From NCBI GenBank assembly GCA_018398575.1, contig JAGTXZ010000003.1:1116001-1180000 (forward strand): a stretch of DNA of 64,000 nucleotides, in the 5' to 3' direction. The translations under genes and the position numbers were made by a program. This document shows positions 12,663 through 24,400 of the stretch, piece by piece. The DNA is from Ampelomyces quisqualis (Eukaryota > Ascomycota > Dothideomycetes > Pleosporales > Phaeosphaeriaceae). Below the pieces are notes generated by a model. The model did not search any database, was not told the origin of the DNA, and saw only the letters and a program-made list of their open reading frames with translations. How positions within the stretch are numbered: position 1 is the first letter of the stretch; each line of letters opens with the position of its first letter.

Positions 12663-13605
12663 GATTTGTTTGTTGCGGAGTCTGCCGCGAACCTGCCGCA
12701 GTCTGAATAAGTTCTTGTTTGAACCTCGCGCCATCAAACGTCGTGAACGCAGGATAGAACCTGAGATTCGGCGCATGAAACTCTTGAGGGTTTCGTACAT
12801 TGCGCAACATAAAATACAAATGTGTCTCGAAGTGGTCGATCTCGCGCATCCACATCGGCGGCAGCTGGCCGCGCAACAAATATGTATAGTAGATTCCTTG
12901 GAACATAAATATCAATGCTGCGATGCTTTCATCCACGTGCACGGCACCAATGAAGAACTCTGTCAACGTGTGGCGAACCTGGAGCTGGGGATGCGCACGG
13001 CAGAATTCATCAAGTTTGAATCGCAACGTGGTGCTCTCGGGTATGTCGCGGCCGGCATAGAGCGATTGGTACGACACTGACCAAAGATCGATATTCCAAT
13101 AAGGCATTTCTGCTACATAAGGAAGCGTGTACCATGCCTCGAGGGTATACGTTAGGTCGATGGTGCGGATATGATTATAAGCTGGAGCTGGAATGTGTTT
13201 AGCGAAAGTGATGAGTTGCTGAATAGCTCCAGGCTGTTCTTTATCGTTGAGATCGCAGTGTATCGTGAGTTTGTCAGCGAACTTGAACTCAAGGAATCTC
13301 GACTCTTCATGGAGCTGACGATTGACCAGTCTGAACTCATTCGGGACGTTCCCTTTGGTCGGTACAATCTTGTTCGGCTCGGCCAGAACAAGATCAAAAA
13401 TCTGATTTTTGATCTCGCCAGGCAGATTCGAAAGATATGATGTCTGCTGGGAAGCTATGATACTGTGAGATAAGTAAGTGCCAGAAGAGTAGGGTTGAGG
13501 AGGGTGTGAATGATTTGAGGAACATAATGCATGCATACTTACATACCACGAGCCGAAGGTATTGTAAAGCAACTTAGATTTGACGATGCGTAGCAATAAA
13601 GACAT
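12619..13605 (-). CDS. 2EXR (F-box-like) family protein, copy 1
   Basis: A 328-residue reading frame. Residues 59-72 read as the 2EXR/F-box-like start motif (LPGEIKNQIF), followed by a conserved EFRLVNRQLHEESRFLEFKFADKL-type stretch and, near the C-terminus, APNLRFYP. The paralogues at 13776-14651, 15613-16218 and 54561-54934 share these landmarks. Function is unknown; such proteins are expanded in Pleosporales and Helotiales. The ATG at 13605 is uncertain: residues 20-50 are encoded by DNA that could be an intron (GTATGT near 13547, several AG sites before the motif). The last roughly 28 residues are read from the hairpin repeat at 12635-12662, so the native C-terminus has probably been replaced by transposon sequence. 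Confidence 0.6.
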   Translation of the reverse strand: MSLLLRIVKSKLLYNTFGSWYVSMHALCSSNHSHPPQPYSSGTYLSHSIIASQQTSYLSNLPGEIKNQIFDLVLAEPNKIVPTKGNVPNEFRLVNRQLHEESRFLEFKFADKLTIHCDLNDKEQPGAIQQLITFAKHIPAPAYNHIRTIDLTYTLEAWYTLPYVAEMPYWNIDLWSVSYQSLYAGRDIPESTTLRFKLDEFCRAHPQLQVRHTLTEFFIGAVHVDESIAALIFMFQGIYYTYLLRGQLPPMWMREIDHFETHLYFMLRNVRNPQEFHAPNLRFYPAFTTFDGARFKQELIQTAAGSRQTPQQTNQTNMATHICLFSKA

Positions 13606-13775
13606 TGTGGTAAGAGGTGACCAGATTTACCCATTGTGCTTGACGAACAACGCTGAATTTAGCGTCGATGATTTCTTAAATACAGCTCATGCTTTCCACA
13701 ATGTATATACTACCGCTCATACATCGTTCATTGATACTGCAACGGCCCCTTCAAACGGTAATTATCCTTGACCAA

Positions 13776-14651
13776 TCAAAGGCCATGTTGCGCCCAGCTC
13801 AGTATGACTTCCTCCGCATGACTTCCAGTCCCATACGCCTGTTCCAGATACCCCTGCAGCAAACCAATGTCCTCCATACCACCAGGTAGATAGAGGAGAT
13901 TCGGAGCTGGCAGAATCTCGATTTCGGAATCTCTCACCCATAAGTTCCTAAACTTGACCAAGGTCATCAATGCAGGGCTCCCACACTCGGTTACTCTACC
14001 GACGAGGACCAGAATGTAGAATCCAGCAGTGATTGCAGAGGACTCGAAATTGCTTCGAAGATAAGCTCGGAAATGTGGGTCGTTCGTCATCGAAACCGTC
14101 CTGATGCGGCGAGTGAAACATAAGCCTGGCAGATGATACTGTACAGACACTGCAGGGTATGCGTTGCAGAATTTGGCGAGTTGGGATATCGATGAATCGA
14201 TCTTCGGATGGTGCTGATGTCTCCACACGTCGCGATAATATTTTTGGGCAGGGTCTGGAACAAAGCCTTCCGCAAGCACTACAGTAGCGCCAGCAAGCCA
14301 TGCACGCTTCTCTGATGGCACTGCACGAATCCAAGCAATGAATTGATAGCCAGGCCCCAAATCTTCCTTGTACTTTGTTGTAGCGGTGATGTTGTTATGC
14401 TTTAGCTCTGTATACGCGGTGTCGAGGTACAGCTCTTTATTAACGAACTTTAGCTGGTTGAACTCGTTACTCCCATAGAGTAAGCCTAGATGCTGGTCGT
14501 GCGCTGCGAGTAGGATGTGGCGCTATGCGAGCCGCTTACTAGGGATGGCGAGGGTCCGAACGCGAAGGCCGTCCGGGCACGTCAACGCATATTCGAATAT
14601 CCTGTTGCGCAGCTCCGCTGGTAGATCGAGGAGGCGGAAGTGGCTCTTCAT
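13776..14651 (-). pseudogene. 2EXR family copy 2, interrupted by one in-frame TAG
   Basis: From the ATG at 14649-14651 the frame reads MKSHFRLLDLPAELRNRIFE, the 2EXR start motif, for 42 codons. It then meets TAG at 14523-14525 and continues open for 249 codons to the stop at 13776. After the TAG it still reads family landmarks: GSNEFNQLKFVNKELYLDTA, then LPAPNLLYLPGG near the end. The upstream base pattern (GCA TAG CGC) fits an original CAG hit by a CpA-to-TpA change, the RIP signature. Everything else looks intact, so inactivation may be recent, or readthrough could occur. It lies between two sister copies in the same orientation. Confidence 0.7.
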
Positions 14652-15612
14652 GACGAAGTTGGGCTGCGTGGTTGAGCTCGGGGGTTGAGTGGTGCAAAGG
14701 ACAAGTGAGAGACAGAGGAAGAATGCAGATGAGCGAGGCAGGAAACAGGGACAAACTAGGACCTTGTGGGGAAGACTACCAGGCTCCTATTGCCGCCTAG
14801 TTTGTATTCACTGCGCTTTCCCCGCACAGGCAATGCACTTCTAGGCAACGATTCACCCTGATGTGGTCCATGAGCGGTACTAAAGTGGTGCTACATGACC
14901 ACTGCCTGACTTGCAGTCAAGGATAATCATCACTTTACCTCTGCCTGCCATGTTAATTTGTCGCAATCATAGTTGCCAACAATCAACCCGAGCAAGCCTT
15001 TCGATCTGCCTTGACTCATGGCTTAATTTAGGGCCTTTATACGGTTGATAAATTAGTATTTGAGCGAGAAACTAGTAGCTTAACTGGACTCTTAATGATA
15101 TCAAGCGATTAATGCCAATTGCTTGGAATCTGATTGATTGCTGACAGGTGAGACATGTAGATCTGCATCAACCACGCCTCAATTCCATATTCTCGCATAC
15201 AGACTGAGAATATTTTAGCTTGGATAACCAGGCTCGGACAATGAACGAGTGGTGCGGGAAAACGTGCTTAACATGAGTAGTCTTATCTGATCGACGAGAA
15301 CCTCCTCTCATATCATTTGCAGTGGCACCATTCAATTTTGATGCTCTTGAGTCTGACTGTGACAGCTCGAGAACCGATTGTGCAAGCCAAGTCCTACCAA
15401 ATAAGCCCACAGCACCATGTCGCTGGCTAGATGCCTTCTTTCCTCCACCTCACCAACCACATATGCATAGGGTGCGGGCTGTCCTGCGGAATCTGCCTGA
15501 ACTGTGGATATATCCGGGTATTTTCAGCCTGTAGAGCCTTGACATTGACATCCTGCAGCCATTTCTACGCAGCATGCTCTATCTTCCAACTGCCTGATCG
15601 CGTCGACGGTAT
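14652..15612. other. Intergenic, no supported gene
   Basis: Only short unsupported frames in both directions. Presumably downstream sequence of 2EXR copy 3 and the promoter of copy 2. Confidence 0.4.
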
Positions 15613-16218
15613 TCAATTCCCGAGACCGTCCTCGTACAAGTGCCAAGACAGATCCCGGAAAGCCGAGTAGCCGCGAAATTGGCATGGGAGCTCGAGGCCA
15701 TCGCGAAAGTCATGGTAAGTGAGCCACCACTTCGGCCATTTGTACCGTACAGTCAAGTTGGGGTCGAGCAGACATACAGCAGCCAGTCGAGCGAAAGTCT
15801 TTGCGAAATCAACTTGTATGGAGTCAGGTGAGTAGCAAACGTATACAGTTCTATTTTGGAGCGTGACGTTCTTGATGCATGCCAACTTCCTTGGAGGGAG
15901 AACTGAGAACCACTGCAAAAACACCTCTGCTGGGCGGTTACCAATAGACTTTGAATTTAGAGCAACAGTCAGATCGCCGAACTTGAGCTCGAGAAGCGCG
16001 ACTTCTAAGTAAAGTTGCTTGTTGACGTATTTGAGCTGATTGAACTCAGTTGACCCAAGGCGCGAGCTTGTATGCGGATGGGTGAGAAGATAAGACCGCT
16101 TGCTCTCGCTGGCCACATTCAGAAGAAGATTAAGTCTTTTGTCCGAGGTTAAAACCATTTCGTAGGTTTTGTTGCGCAGCTCAGGCGGTAGCTGAAGGAG
16201 ATCAAAAGCATTCGACAT
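15613..16218 (-). CDS. 2EXR (F-box-like) family protein, copy 3 (short)
   Basis: 201 residues from the ATG at 16216-16218. Residues 6-25 carry the family start motif (LLQLPPELRNKTYEMVL), residues 55-80 the shared LGSTEFNQLKYVNKQLYLEV stretch, and about residue 100 the VFLQWFSVLPPRKLACIKNV segment also found in copy 4. The protein lacks the APNLRF-P tail seen in copies 1, 2 and 4, so it is either a shorter family member or C-terminally truncated by frameshift; a short intron near the 3' end cannot be excluded. Function unknown. Same strand as copies 1 and 2, consistent with tandem duplication. Confidence 0.6.
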   Translation of the reverse strand: MSNAFDLLQLPPELRNKTYEMVLTSDKRLNLLLNVASESKRSYLLTHPHTSSRLGSTEFNQLKYVNKQLYLEVALLELKFGDLTVALNSKSIGNRPAEVFLQWFSVLPPRKLACIKNVTLQNRTVYVCYSPDSIQVDFAKTFARLAAVCLLDPNLTVRYKWPKWWLTYHDFRDGLELPCQFRGYSAFRDLSWHLYEDGLGN

Positions 16219-17093
16219 TGTCGCCGTTGCGAGTTCTGAGAGTGTGGTGGTTGAGAGAAGGGAAGGTGAGGTTGATGAGAGTAGACGTCCAGTCCAATAG
16301 GAAGGAAGCAGGGCGTACTAGCCTGTGGAGCGCCGGGCTCTTATCGGCAGAATAAGCGTTGACATGACGTGAGAGTAACATAGCAAAAAATCAAAGCTTT
16401 CTGTCAACCAGTTATCGCAATTCCTACATTAGCAAGTAAGAAAGTAGTACAGGTAACAGAGATGGAGAAAGAGATGGACAAGTACTTACCCACCTATCCA
16501 AACCCCCCCCAACAACCAAAACAACTTTCACACCAAACATCCCAAAATAAACACCCCCTTCGCCCATCCTCACCTCCACTCCCCAACATTCACCAACCCA
16601 ACACACCCTTCCCCCACCAGCCGCCAAGCAACATAAGTAATCATCCACCTATCCCCATCTCGCCATGATCATTCCAGCAAACGCAAAGCACACCCCGAAC
16701 CACCACACCCCGTCGTGAAATGTTTTTTTGGAGTTTGCTGTCGCACTATGCGTTGCTTGCGGGTACTAGGTCCCCAGATACGCTGCTAGCCGGGTGTACC
16801 GTGTGCTCATGCTAGTTTATGGGTAGTGGGAACTGTGAGAGGGTATGTATGTGTAGCATGTTCGCACACTCGCGTTTGCTGGGGGTGTGTGTGAGTTTGA
16901 CTACTGCTGGTGCTGGTGAGGTACGACTCGAGGTTCAAGACGGGTTGGATCAATGTTTCACCTGTGAACATGGAGACAGGAGGAGATGGAAGTGTTTTAT
17001 TTCAAGTGGATGATCACTCTGACCTTCGCGGTCGCGGTCGTAAACGTTGTGCCTTCAACTTGTTACGTTGGCACGATTGTCTTTGTCGGGAGC
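16219..17093. other. Intergenic, no supported gene
   Basis: Contains C-rich and CCA-rich low-complexity stretches (about 16480-16700) and no convincing coding sequence on either strand. Confidence 0.4.
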
Positions 17094-19401
17094 CTACATC
17101 CTCTCCACTGGATTCAGCCCCAAGATCCTCATGCCGTTATTCAACACCTGCCTAGCGGCCACATACAATGCCAACCGCGCAATCGAAACGTTCCGCTCGC
17201 TGCCCACAACCTGCAAGTGATCATAACTACTGCTCAGCGCATGCGCCATCTTGAATAGGTATGTCAACACGGTCGTCGGCTCCTGCGTCTTGATTGTGTT
17301 GAGGAACGTGTCTGGCCAGGACGCTAATTGGCGCACGAGTTCATTCGCATGGGGTTCGGTGAGTAGTGACAAGTCCGCGGTGCCGAGATCGAGTTGTTCG
17401 AGCGACGGGTCGGCGGCGACGGCTTTGCGGTAGATGGAGCACAGGCGCGCGTGGGCGTATTGGAGGTATGGACCTGTGTCGCCTTCGAAGGAGGTCATGC
17501 GGTCCATGTCAAATGTGTAGTTGTTGATACGTTTGCCCTTCATGTCTTGAACCATGACGGCGGAGATGCCGAGGGTGTCGGCGGTTTGCTCGGGGTTGTC
17601 GACTTGTTCGTATTTGGTTTGATTGCTGCGCATGACTTCGTGCATCTTTTCGCCGACGTCGCGAAGAATGTCGTCGAGAAACTTGGCGGTGCCTTTTCGG
17701 GTGCTCATTCCTGGTATTATATTAGAGATGCGAAACGAGGTGGGAAATGTTACCTACCCAAGACCATGCCGAAGTTGATGTGTTGACACTTGTCGGATAT
17801 GTCTTTCCTGCCCATCAACTCTTCAATCTTGAATAGTTGTGCCAGGTGCAGATCTTGTTGGGATGCGACAACGTAGATCATTTTGCTGTTGACTGATTAG
17901 CCTGGGTCATACTTGACCTCAACAAGTTTGGACCTACTCAAAGTTGTACTTGTCCACACGCTGGATGGCCTCGCCAATGTCTCGGGTGAGGTATAGCGAA
18001 GTACCATCCTTCTTCCTCACGACCGCCTTTCCAAGTTTTTTTGAGTGTTTGGTGAGGTCAACAATGACGGCGCCCTCGGAATCCTCGCACACTTTCTTCT
18101 CCCACATGATCTTCGCGGCCAGATCCATACTCTCATCCTTGACCTGCGACTCTCCACTGTAGTCATCGTACTTGATGTTTAATCGAGCATATGTCTGCTT
18201 GTACTTGTCGATGGACAGATCCTGTTGCCCATTAGCATTTCAACCCAACTGTCATAGTGGCGGCATTACGAACCCTGAAGCGTTTCCAGATGCCGAGTGC
18301 ATCAGGCTCTCCATCAACCATGCCTTTGAAGTACTTCCTCGCCTTCTCGTCGATGCCCTTGGTTTCAATATCTTTGACCTTGGCCTCCTGCTCTGACGCG
18401 TCTTTGCCCTCTTCCTTCAGCTTCGCCGCTTCGGTCTTTAGGGCCTTTACTTGCTCAGCTTCCTCGTGCTGAATGTTGCTGACCTTGACGTAGATGTCAT
18501 ACAAGTGTCCAATCGGGTTCTTGACCAGCTCCTCTTCGTTTCCAAAGAGAACGAATCCAATCGCCAAAACACCGTATTGCTTTCCCCAGTCACCGAGATA
18601 GTTCATGCGAACGACATGCCATCCCGCGCCCTCGTACAAATTGGCGAGGAAACCACCAATTATGGTACTCCGCAAATGACCGGCGTGGAAGGGCTTTGCG
18701 ATGTTGGGTGAGCTGAACTCGACAATCATCTTCTTCGCGCCAGACGCAGGGTCGAGTGGATTCCGCAGCCCGAGATTCTTATTGAAGCCATACGCCGGGC
18801 CAGACTTGAGCACCATGGGCACAACGAGGGAGGTAAGCGGCTCGGGCTTGAAGAAGAAGCCCAGCGCTGTGTTGGTCACCACTGGCTTGTTAACCAGCGG
18901 CGACTCGGGGAATTGATCTGCGAGTTCTTGCGCCCACGCCTTCATCTCATCCGGCTTCTTCTTGATGCGCAGCGCGGGCACTGCCAGTTGCAGGTCGCCG
19001 TGCTCTGGCTTTGCGGTCCATGACAGGGTTGGGTAGATGACGTGCTTGTCCACGCCCGACACTTGCGAGAGTAGCTCTGTGATGTGGCTTCGGTAGATGT
19101 CGAAGGGGTTGAGGGCGGGGTATGTGTTTGGTTCCTGCGGGACCGTGTCGAGACCAAGGGTCAGGAGGGTGTTGGTGAGGTCCTCCATGCTGCCGCGTGA
19201 GTGCACCGAGTGTCGTCGCAAAGATTCTATGTACACAGACGCGCGATAGTTGTAGTCGCGTGGCCCGCGCTGTGTGAGTCTCTGTGGGCGCGGCTGGTGG
19301 AGAGTCAAGGGAGAGCAATGAGTCGCCAGCAGCCTCACGCAACGCGCAACGGGAGAAGTGCAAAGTCTGGCACGGTGACTGCGCGCAAGGCTTTGCAGCA
19401 T
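17094..19401 (-). CDS. Arginyl-tRNA synthetase (class I), probably dual-localised
   Basis: Charges tRNA-Arg with arginine. Four exons on the minus strand: 19401-18274, 18221-17938, 17885-17758 and 17710-17094, with GT..AG introns of 46-53 nt. The spliced frame is 2,157 nt (718 residues). The class I HIGH motif appears as HAGH within [20 protein letters not shown]. The KMSKS-loop equivalent is MSTRKG at the start of exon 4. The C-terminal DALR-type anticodon domain ends [15 protein letters not shown]. Two starts are plausible. MEDLTN at 19188 gives a standard 647-residue cytosolic enzyme. The upstream in-frame ATG at 19401 adds 71 residues that are Arg-rich with no acidic residue until about position 49, like a mitochondrial presequence. 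One gene may thus serve both compartments (inference). Confidence 0.92.
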
Positions 19402-19919
19402 GCCCAGTGTGGGGAACTGTGCTATGCGTCAATCCTTTGGTACGCACCACCCGCGCTAACACTGAAATTTCCGAGGGGCAGAGACGGGCGCCAAGACGAG
19501 GCTGGCCTCCAACGCTGCCTCCTCGACCGTCACATCAACAGCACTTCTCTCGCGCTCATAGTCTTCGACTCATGTTATTATTGGACGTCTCCCTCATGCT
19601 GGTCACGAGCCTCTAACCATCGGGTACATCTTCCGCTTCTCTTCCCCATTGGCCTCCGTCAGCGCGCTTGAGAACAACTCTCTCCCGCCATGTGTTATTC
19701 GCCCTGATACAACCGTCTATGTCCCGTCATGCACACATCGCACCATTATCTAGACGTGCTCGTGCTGTCGCACCTCGCCGCCAGCGTGCAACACACTGTA
19801 ACGTACGACCGCATGAAGCCTGGGACATTTCAAAGAGGTCTCGAGTCATGCGCTTCCTTGACTCAAGCTGTGGCACCGCATGTCAAAATCTCCCCTTCCA
19901 GCTCCTCGCAGATAGGTCA
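19402..19919. other. Promoter region of the arginyl-tRNA synthetase gene
   Basis: 518 bp upstream of the longer ArgRS start, ending at the 3' end of the GT90 remnant on the same strand. No gene seen. Confidence 0.4.
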
Positions 19920-21258
19920 TCATGCGGGAGGATCAATCACGTACCCCGACCTTGTCCGATCATCGTTGCACAAGCGCGCGTATTCCAGGAGAAGACGGAG
20001 TGTGTAGACCTGCATGTCTTCTGCACGCAGGACTTTGTCTGCCCAGTTCTTTCCTTGTACTGCAATCTTATGAGCAGCTTCTTCGTGAGCGCCGCAGATT
20101 GCCATTTTCCCGTCTTCTGCTCTGAACGCCTTGCGATTGCCGAGGAAATAGTCTAGGATGCCGTAAACGTCGATGAAGGAAGGATCCATCGGGATGTAGT
20201 GCAGCCATGGGATGAGGCGAGAGTCGTGCCATTCGTTGAAAATGGTGGCTTTGACTCGCGCAGACGTAGAGCGTAATATGTCATGAAAGCGGCTCGAGGG
20301 TGATTCTCCATCAATGTCTGCCAACAGCTTGAACTTCAGCTGCTGCTCCATGGTAGCGTGGTGCGTGGTCTTGTAGACCCTATGGCCGTGCTCGCATTCA
20401 GATGCTATGCAAGGAGGATCTGTCAGTGCCACGCTCGCGACGTGACTAAGCCAAGTTGCGATGTCTGCACGATCGGTTGCCATGTCTCTGTATTGCTTGT
20501 AGGCCGTATAGGCAAGATTGCGTCCGTTGTCTATCATTTCAGGCCTCATCTCCAACTCCCGCACAGTCGCTGCGTCCAAGGTGGCTACGAAACGCTCTTG
20601 ATGGCCATGCGTCGAATTGACGTTGCGGTCACGTCGAACTCCGTGCCACACCATAGCCGAGGACTTGTTCTCAAACAGCTTATTTTTCTGGATAGAACTG
20701 AGCGGAGTATCGCTCTCGAGACTGGCGGCAATATGTGCAGCAGATAGGATGAGGATGTCGTTACTCAATGGCAGCTTGGACCCGCCAAAGATGGGCATCA
20801 GCTGATGTGTTATATCAAGGTCAGGTACGTACGTCGCAATGCTTTGCACAAGCTATAGCCAGATTTCCATTCGCTCTTTCTCCACGCCGCCGGCGTAGCT
20901 CGTGTCCAAGCTCGCAGTCCCGTTCCGGACGGAGATCTGGTGCTGAAAGGTGCGTGAGAAGCGGCGCATGGTCGCAGCCGGCACGCTCCAAAATGGCCAG
21001 AGATCGTGCTATCTCTGGTCAAAGATATCCTCCATGACATGAGCTCCTCTCTCTTGCGGCAGGTCGAACCACTGCTCGAACCCCGGAGGTGGGTGGCGGT
21101 CTCGCGCATACCGACACGTCTGTGCTGCGGAGCTCACGTTGCTTGGCTGGTTGGCTGACAGGGTAGAGAATTGCAATTCAGCTTCTCGCATCAGGTGTTG
21201 TATGGGGTGCGACGACGTCTGGGTCCATTTGTGCTGGCTAGGAGCTGATGACGACGTC
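19920..21258 (-). pseudogene. GT90 (CAP10/CAP1-like) glycosyltransferase, broken by two in-frame TAG stops
   Basis: One continuous minus-strand frame carries a GT90 protein like the capsule-associated CAP1 family (Golgi/ER glycosyltransferases). N-terminal part: HPIQHLMREAELQF, then RDRHPPPGFEQWF and MEDIFDQ. Central part: SSAMVWHGVRRDR and ERFVATL. C-terminal part: DGESPSSRFHDILRSTSARVKATIFNEWHDSRLIPWLHYIPMD-type block, YGILDYFLG, GKNWADKVLRAEDM and LLLEYARLCNDDR. TAG stops interrupt it at 21009-21011 (after EDIFDQR) and 20853-20855 (after EIWL). At least the second fits CAG to TAG. No ATG or membrane anchor was found upstream; a TAG lies just before 21258. The downstream frame has no better start than a GTG at 20849. 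I infer a RIP-damaged, non-functional gene. Confidence 0.8.
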
Positions 21259-21435
21259 AAGGTCTAAGAGGGCGGCAAGTATAGGAAGAGAGAGAAACAG
21301 TATATGATGAAGAAGCCCAATGCTATGAGAGCGATGAGAGCTGATGATGACGTCAAGGTCTAAGAGGGCGGCAAGTATAGGAAGAGAGAGAAACAGCATA
21401 TGATGAAGAATCCCAATGCTGTGAAAGCGACGAGA
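21244..21435. repeat. Tandem duplication, two 96-bp units
   Basis: Units 21244-21339 and 21340-21435 differ at only a handful of positions, mostly transitions. 96 bp is 32 codons. On the minus strand both units read the same hydrophobic segment (HSIG-LHH-LFLSLPILAALL), which could be a duplicated membrane segment from the N-terminus of the GT90 gene beside it, or chance. Confidence 0.85.
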
Positions 21436-24400
21436 GCTTCTCGGAACGAGCGTACTGTAATGCGCGTGGGTCGCATTTCGAGTCGTGGGATCTTGCGATC
21501 GCAACTGCCGCGGAAGTATAACGGTGATGGATGATCAAGAAAGAGCTTGGACGGTACGCATGCAAAAGTGACAAGAACGCTGGCGTGGTCCCTTGTTTTC
21601 GCTCCAGGGTGAATGCAGAGACGTCAGAAGAGTAGTGCACTCGTCCCCGTGATTGGTCTGCTAGTAATTTTGTCCCTAGTTGATGTGTACTCCGCAACCA
21701 CTTTGCACAGAGTTGGCCCATCATAAGATGACTGAAAATTCCGTCAACGCCCGAATAATGCATCGCAGAACGGTCGCATCCGTTCAAAGCTAGGAAACTT
21801 ATCAGCATCACGAAGAAGCTTCAAGTACGTGGAATTATGCCTTTAGGAAAAGATGGTCCTGAAACTTTGCTTGCGACGAAAACCGCAGTGATTCCATGCT
21901 TAGTAAGCTCTCTAAGCACAGAGATGGATAAGCGCTAGGAGATATATAGCATTTCCCTATGTGCAATAAACAAGCCGAGGAGCAGACTCCTCGCAACAAG
22001 ATCTTCACAAGTAAGGCAATCTCACTACTGGGCAAGCCCGTAGATTGGTAGCAAGGCCTATTACTGACCAAGTCGTGTGGCGTACTTGGATGGCGCTCGA
22101 GCGCTGAGACACTATAAGCTCCACCAATATGTCTACTACTTCCAGCGCATAGTCCAGAAGCTTGGGTAGCGCATGATCTGCAGTGCTGACGGACTAGAAT
22201 CATCCACTAGCGCCCTCAGCATTGCCCTTTCTGGTCCTGAGAGCGATGGGAGGGAAGAAGCTGTATCTGTAAGGGGACTCTTGCTTCGTAGAAGAGGCTA
22301 GGGGCGACATGCGATACCTTTCCATCGAGACAGCACTTGTTGTCTCGTCCGCAAAAGGCAGAATCTAGCGATGGCGTCATGTACCTGGCATACTACAGCA
22401 GCGCCCTCATCTACTTCTAGAACTTCTCTTGACCAAGTGTCTGGACCTGCTAGAAGCCTCCACAACGATTGAGGCGTTGTGTCTTTTCCACGCTAGTCAC
22501 GTATGCGCGACTACATGGCGCGAACCCTGACATGGTTTTCGGAATCGCCGCGAGTGCGAGAAGCAAGACACTTGCGAGCTGACGACTCCCCTGTGACGAC
22601 ATTCTTGAAGCTTCCCTAACACTGTGTGTATCGCTTCGTTCCTCGACCGAACTTCATCCCATTTTGAAAGACATACGAAATTGGCGCTGCGTCGCTTCAA
22701 TTGACAACATAAGATTCGTCATGTTGAAGCGTAAACTTGGCGAAGGCCATTCGGCTGAAGAGGTCGACATAGTTCTACAGGTCTAAGTTGTCCCATGTCT
22801 CTTTCGCTCATCGAGCTTGATGGCAGAAGTGATAATCGAAGTGGTAATCGAAGTGGATGCTTCTGGCTGACTTGCAGATGAAGATGTGTCCTCGACTTAC
22901 AGGCAAGCAGTTTGTGGAGGCTGGGCCACGCGGTCTTGATGACAACGACGAGACACAATAACATAGGGCAAGCTGTAGATGCCTGGAGCATGACGCGCTC
23001 CACCCCACAATCTGGCCCACAGTATTGGGACGACCTGTATCCGTAAGCGCCTCAAGTCGCTCGTCGGGCCGTGGTCTGCGATGCACTGTACCATTCGGAC
23101 GACGCCGTAGGCCATGACATTTCGAGACATTGTCGCATGGAGGAGACGTCGTCGGTTCCAGTGTAACGCAGTGGCAGTCCCGGCACTATGGAAAATATGC
23201 TGATGTTCCCCAAGTGGAAGTGTTCCAGGCAAAGTCGATCTGTCTTGTGAGACGATCTGGCACAACTGTCCGAAAGAGATGGCCCGTGACTCGGCGAATC
23301 GCTAAATTTCATAGCTACCGTCCTCGAGCCTTGTTAGATTTGACAAGTCTCCGGTTAGCGCGTGGCTCGGCGATCTATGCCCACCACCGGAAGAAGAAGG
23401 TGCACGGTGGTAACAGGGTCTTCACTGCCCAGTCGGAGTTGCAGGATGTCAAGGCCGATACAAGTCTTTGACTCTCAGCGACGTGTATTCGCGTAGTACT
23501 TTGTGGTTTTTTGCAACATGATTCTGGATCCCGCAGCTAAACACTTCAGCAACATCATAAGGCTATTGCACACAATGATCGATCGGTCGATACCTAGTCC
23601 ACTTCACCCCGCGAGAGGCGGAAGGGAGCGAATCATCCGCAAGTAAATGTAGACAAGGAAAGTACGTGTGACGAGTCACGAGAGGTAATCAATCGGCGAA
23701 GTGTGGTGCTCGAATAGGACACGGACGTCAAGGATCAACCCAGATCCTCGGAGCCGCGTGGCGGCAGTGTGCAACATAGTTAGCTGCGGGCCATTCGGTC
23801 GGTAGCCGGCACAGGGGTGCGCTTCCGCAAAAGCATTGCTGCGATTTTTTTTTCTTTCAATGCTGATACAAGATGTTGGATAGAACATGCCAAGCGCTTT
23901 TTCGAGGCTGTTTGCGCAGAACAGATGCAGCAGCTAAAATGAGATGGCTAAAACAGTACAAGGAGCGCGATTGCCGTTTTGGTCATCCGAGTGGAGGGAA
24001 CATGGCTATAATTGGAGTAGAAGTAGGGCTGAGTTGGGTGACGTCCTCCGGTCCTCTGAAAGCCCGGTTGCACGATTGAAAGCCAGCGCGGCCAACAACG
24101 TCCGGTTCGATGGGCCGATAGCATGCATGATCTGGTATGTCGGCAGGCTCGTAAAAGTGGCAGAAGTACCGTCTTGACTCTGACAGGCCGGAATCGGACA
24201 TTTTCGTGTATGCGAGTGGGCGCAGATTGGACTAGGTGCGGGCCGTCTCATGGGGTTGGCGTGTGCGGCAAAGGCAAAGGCTGCGGAGAAGCTCGGTCTT
24301 GCAGGAGCCAGCAAGCACCGACAGAGAGAGCAACGCCGGCAGAGGCACGGTGCTATTTCGTTTGACGGATGTGGCTATCCATGGGGCGTGGAGGAGGCGC

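Noticed and set aside
16424..16668. Overlapping frames on both strands
   Set aside because: C-rich and CCA-rich low-complexity DNA; no domain and no homology cue.
21061..21100. GGTTCGA-like stretch resembling a tRNA T-loop
   Set aside because: It encodes PPPGFEQW of the GT90 remnant; no cloverleaf around it.
22719..23471. Several overlapping frames of 80-120 codons on both strands
   Set aside because: No recognisable motif; starts often non-ATG; no intron model joins them into a known protein.
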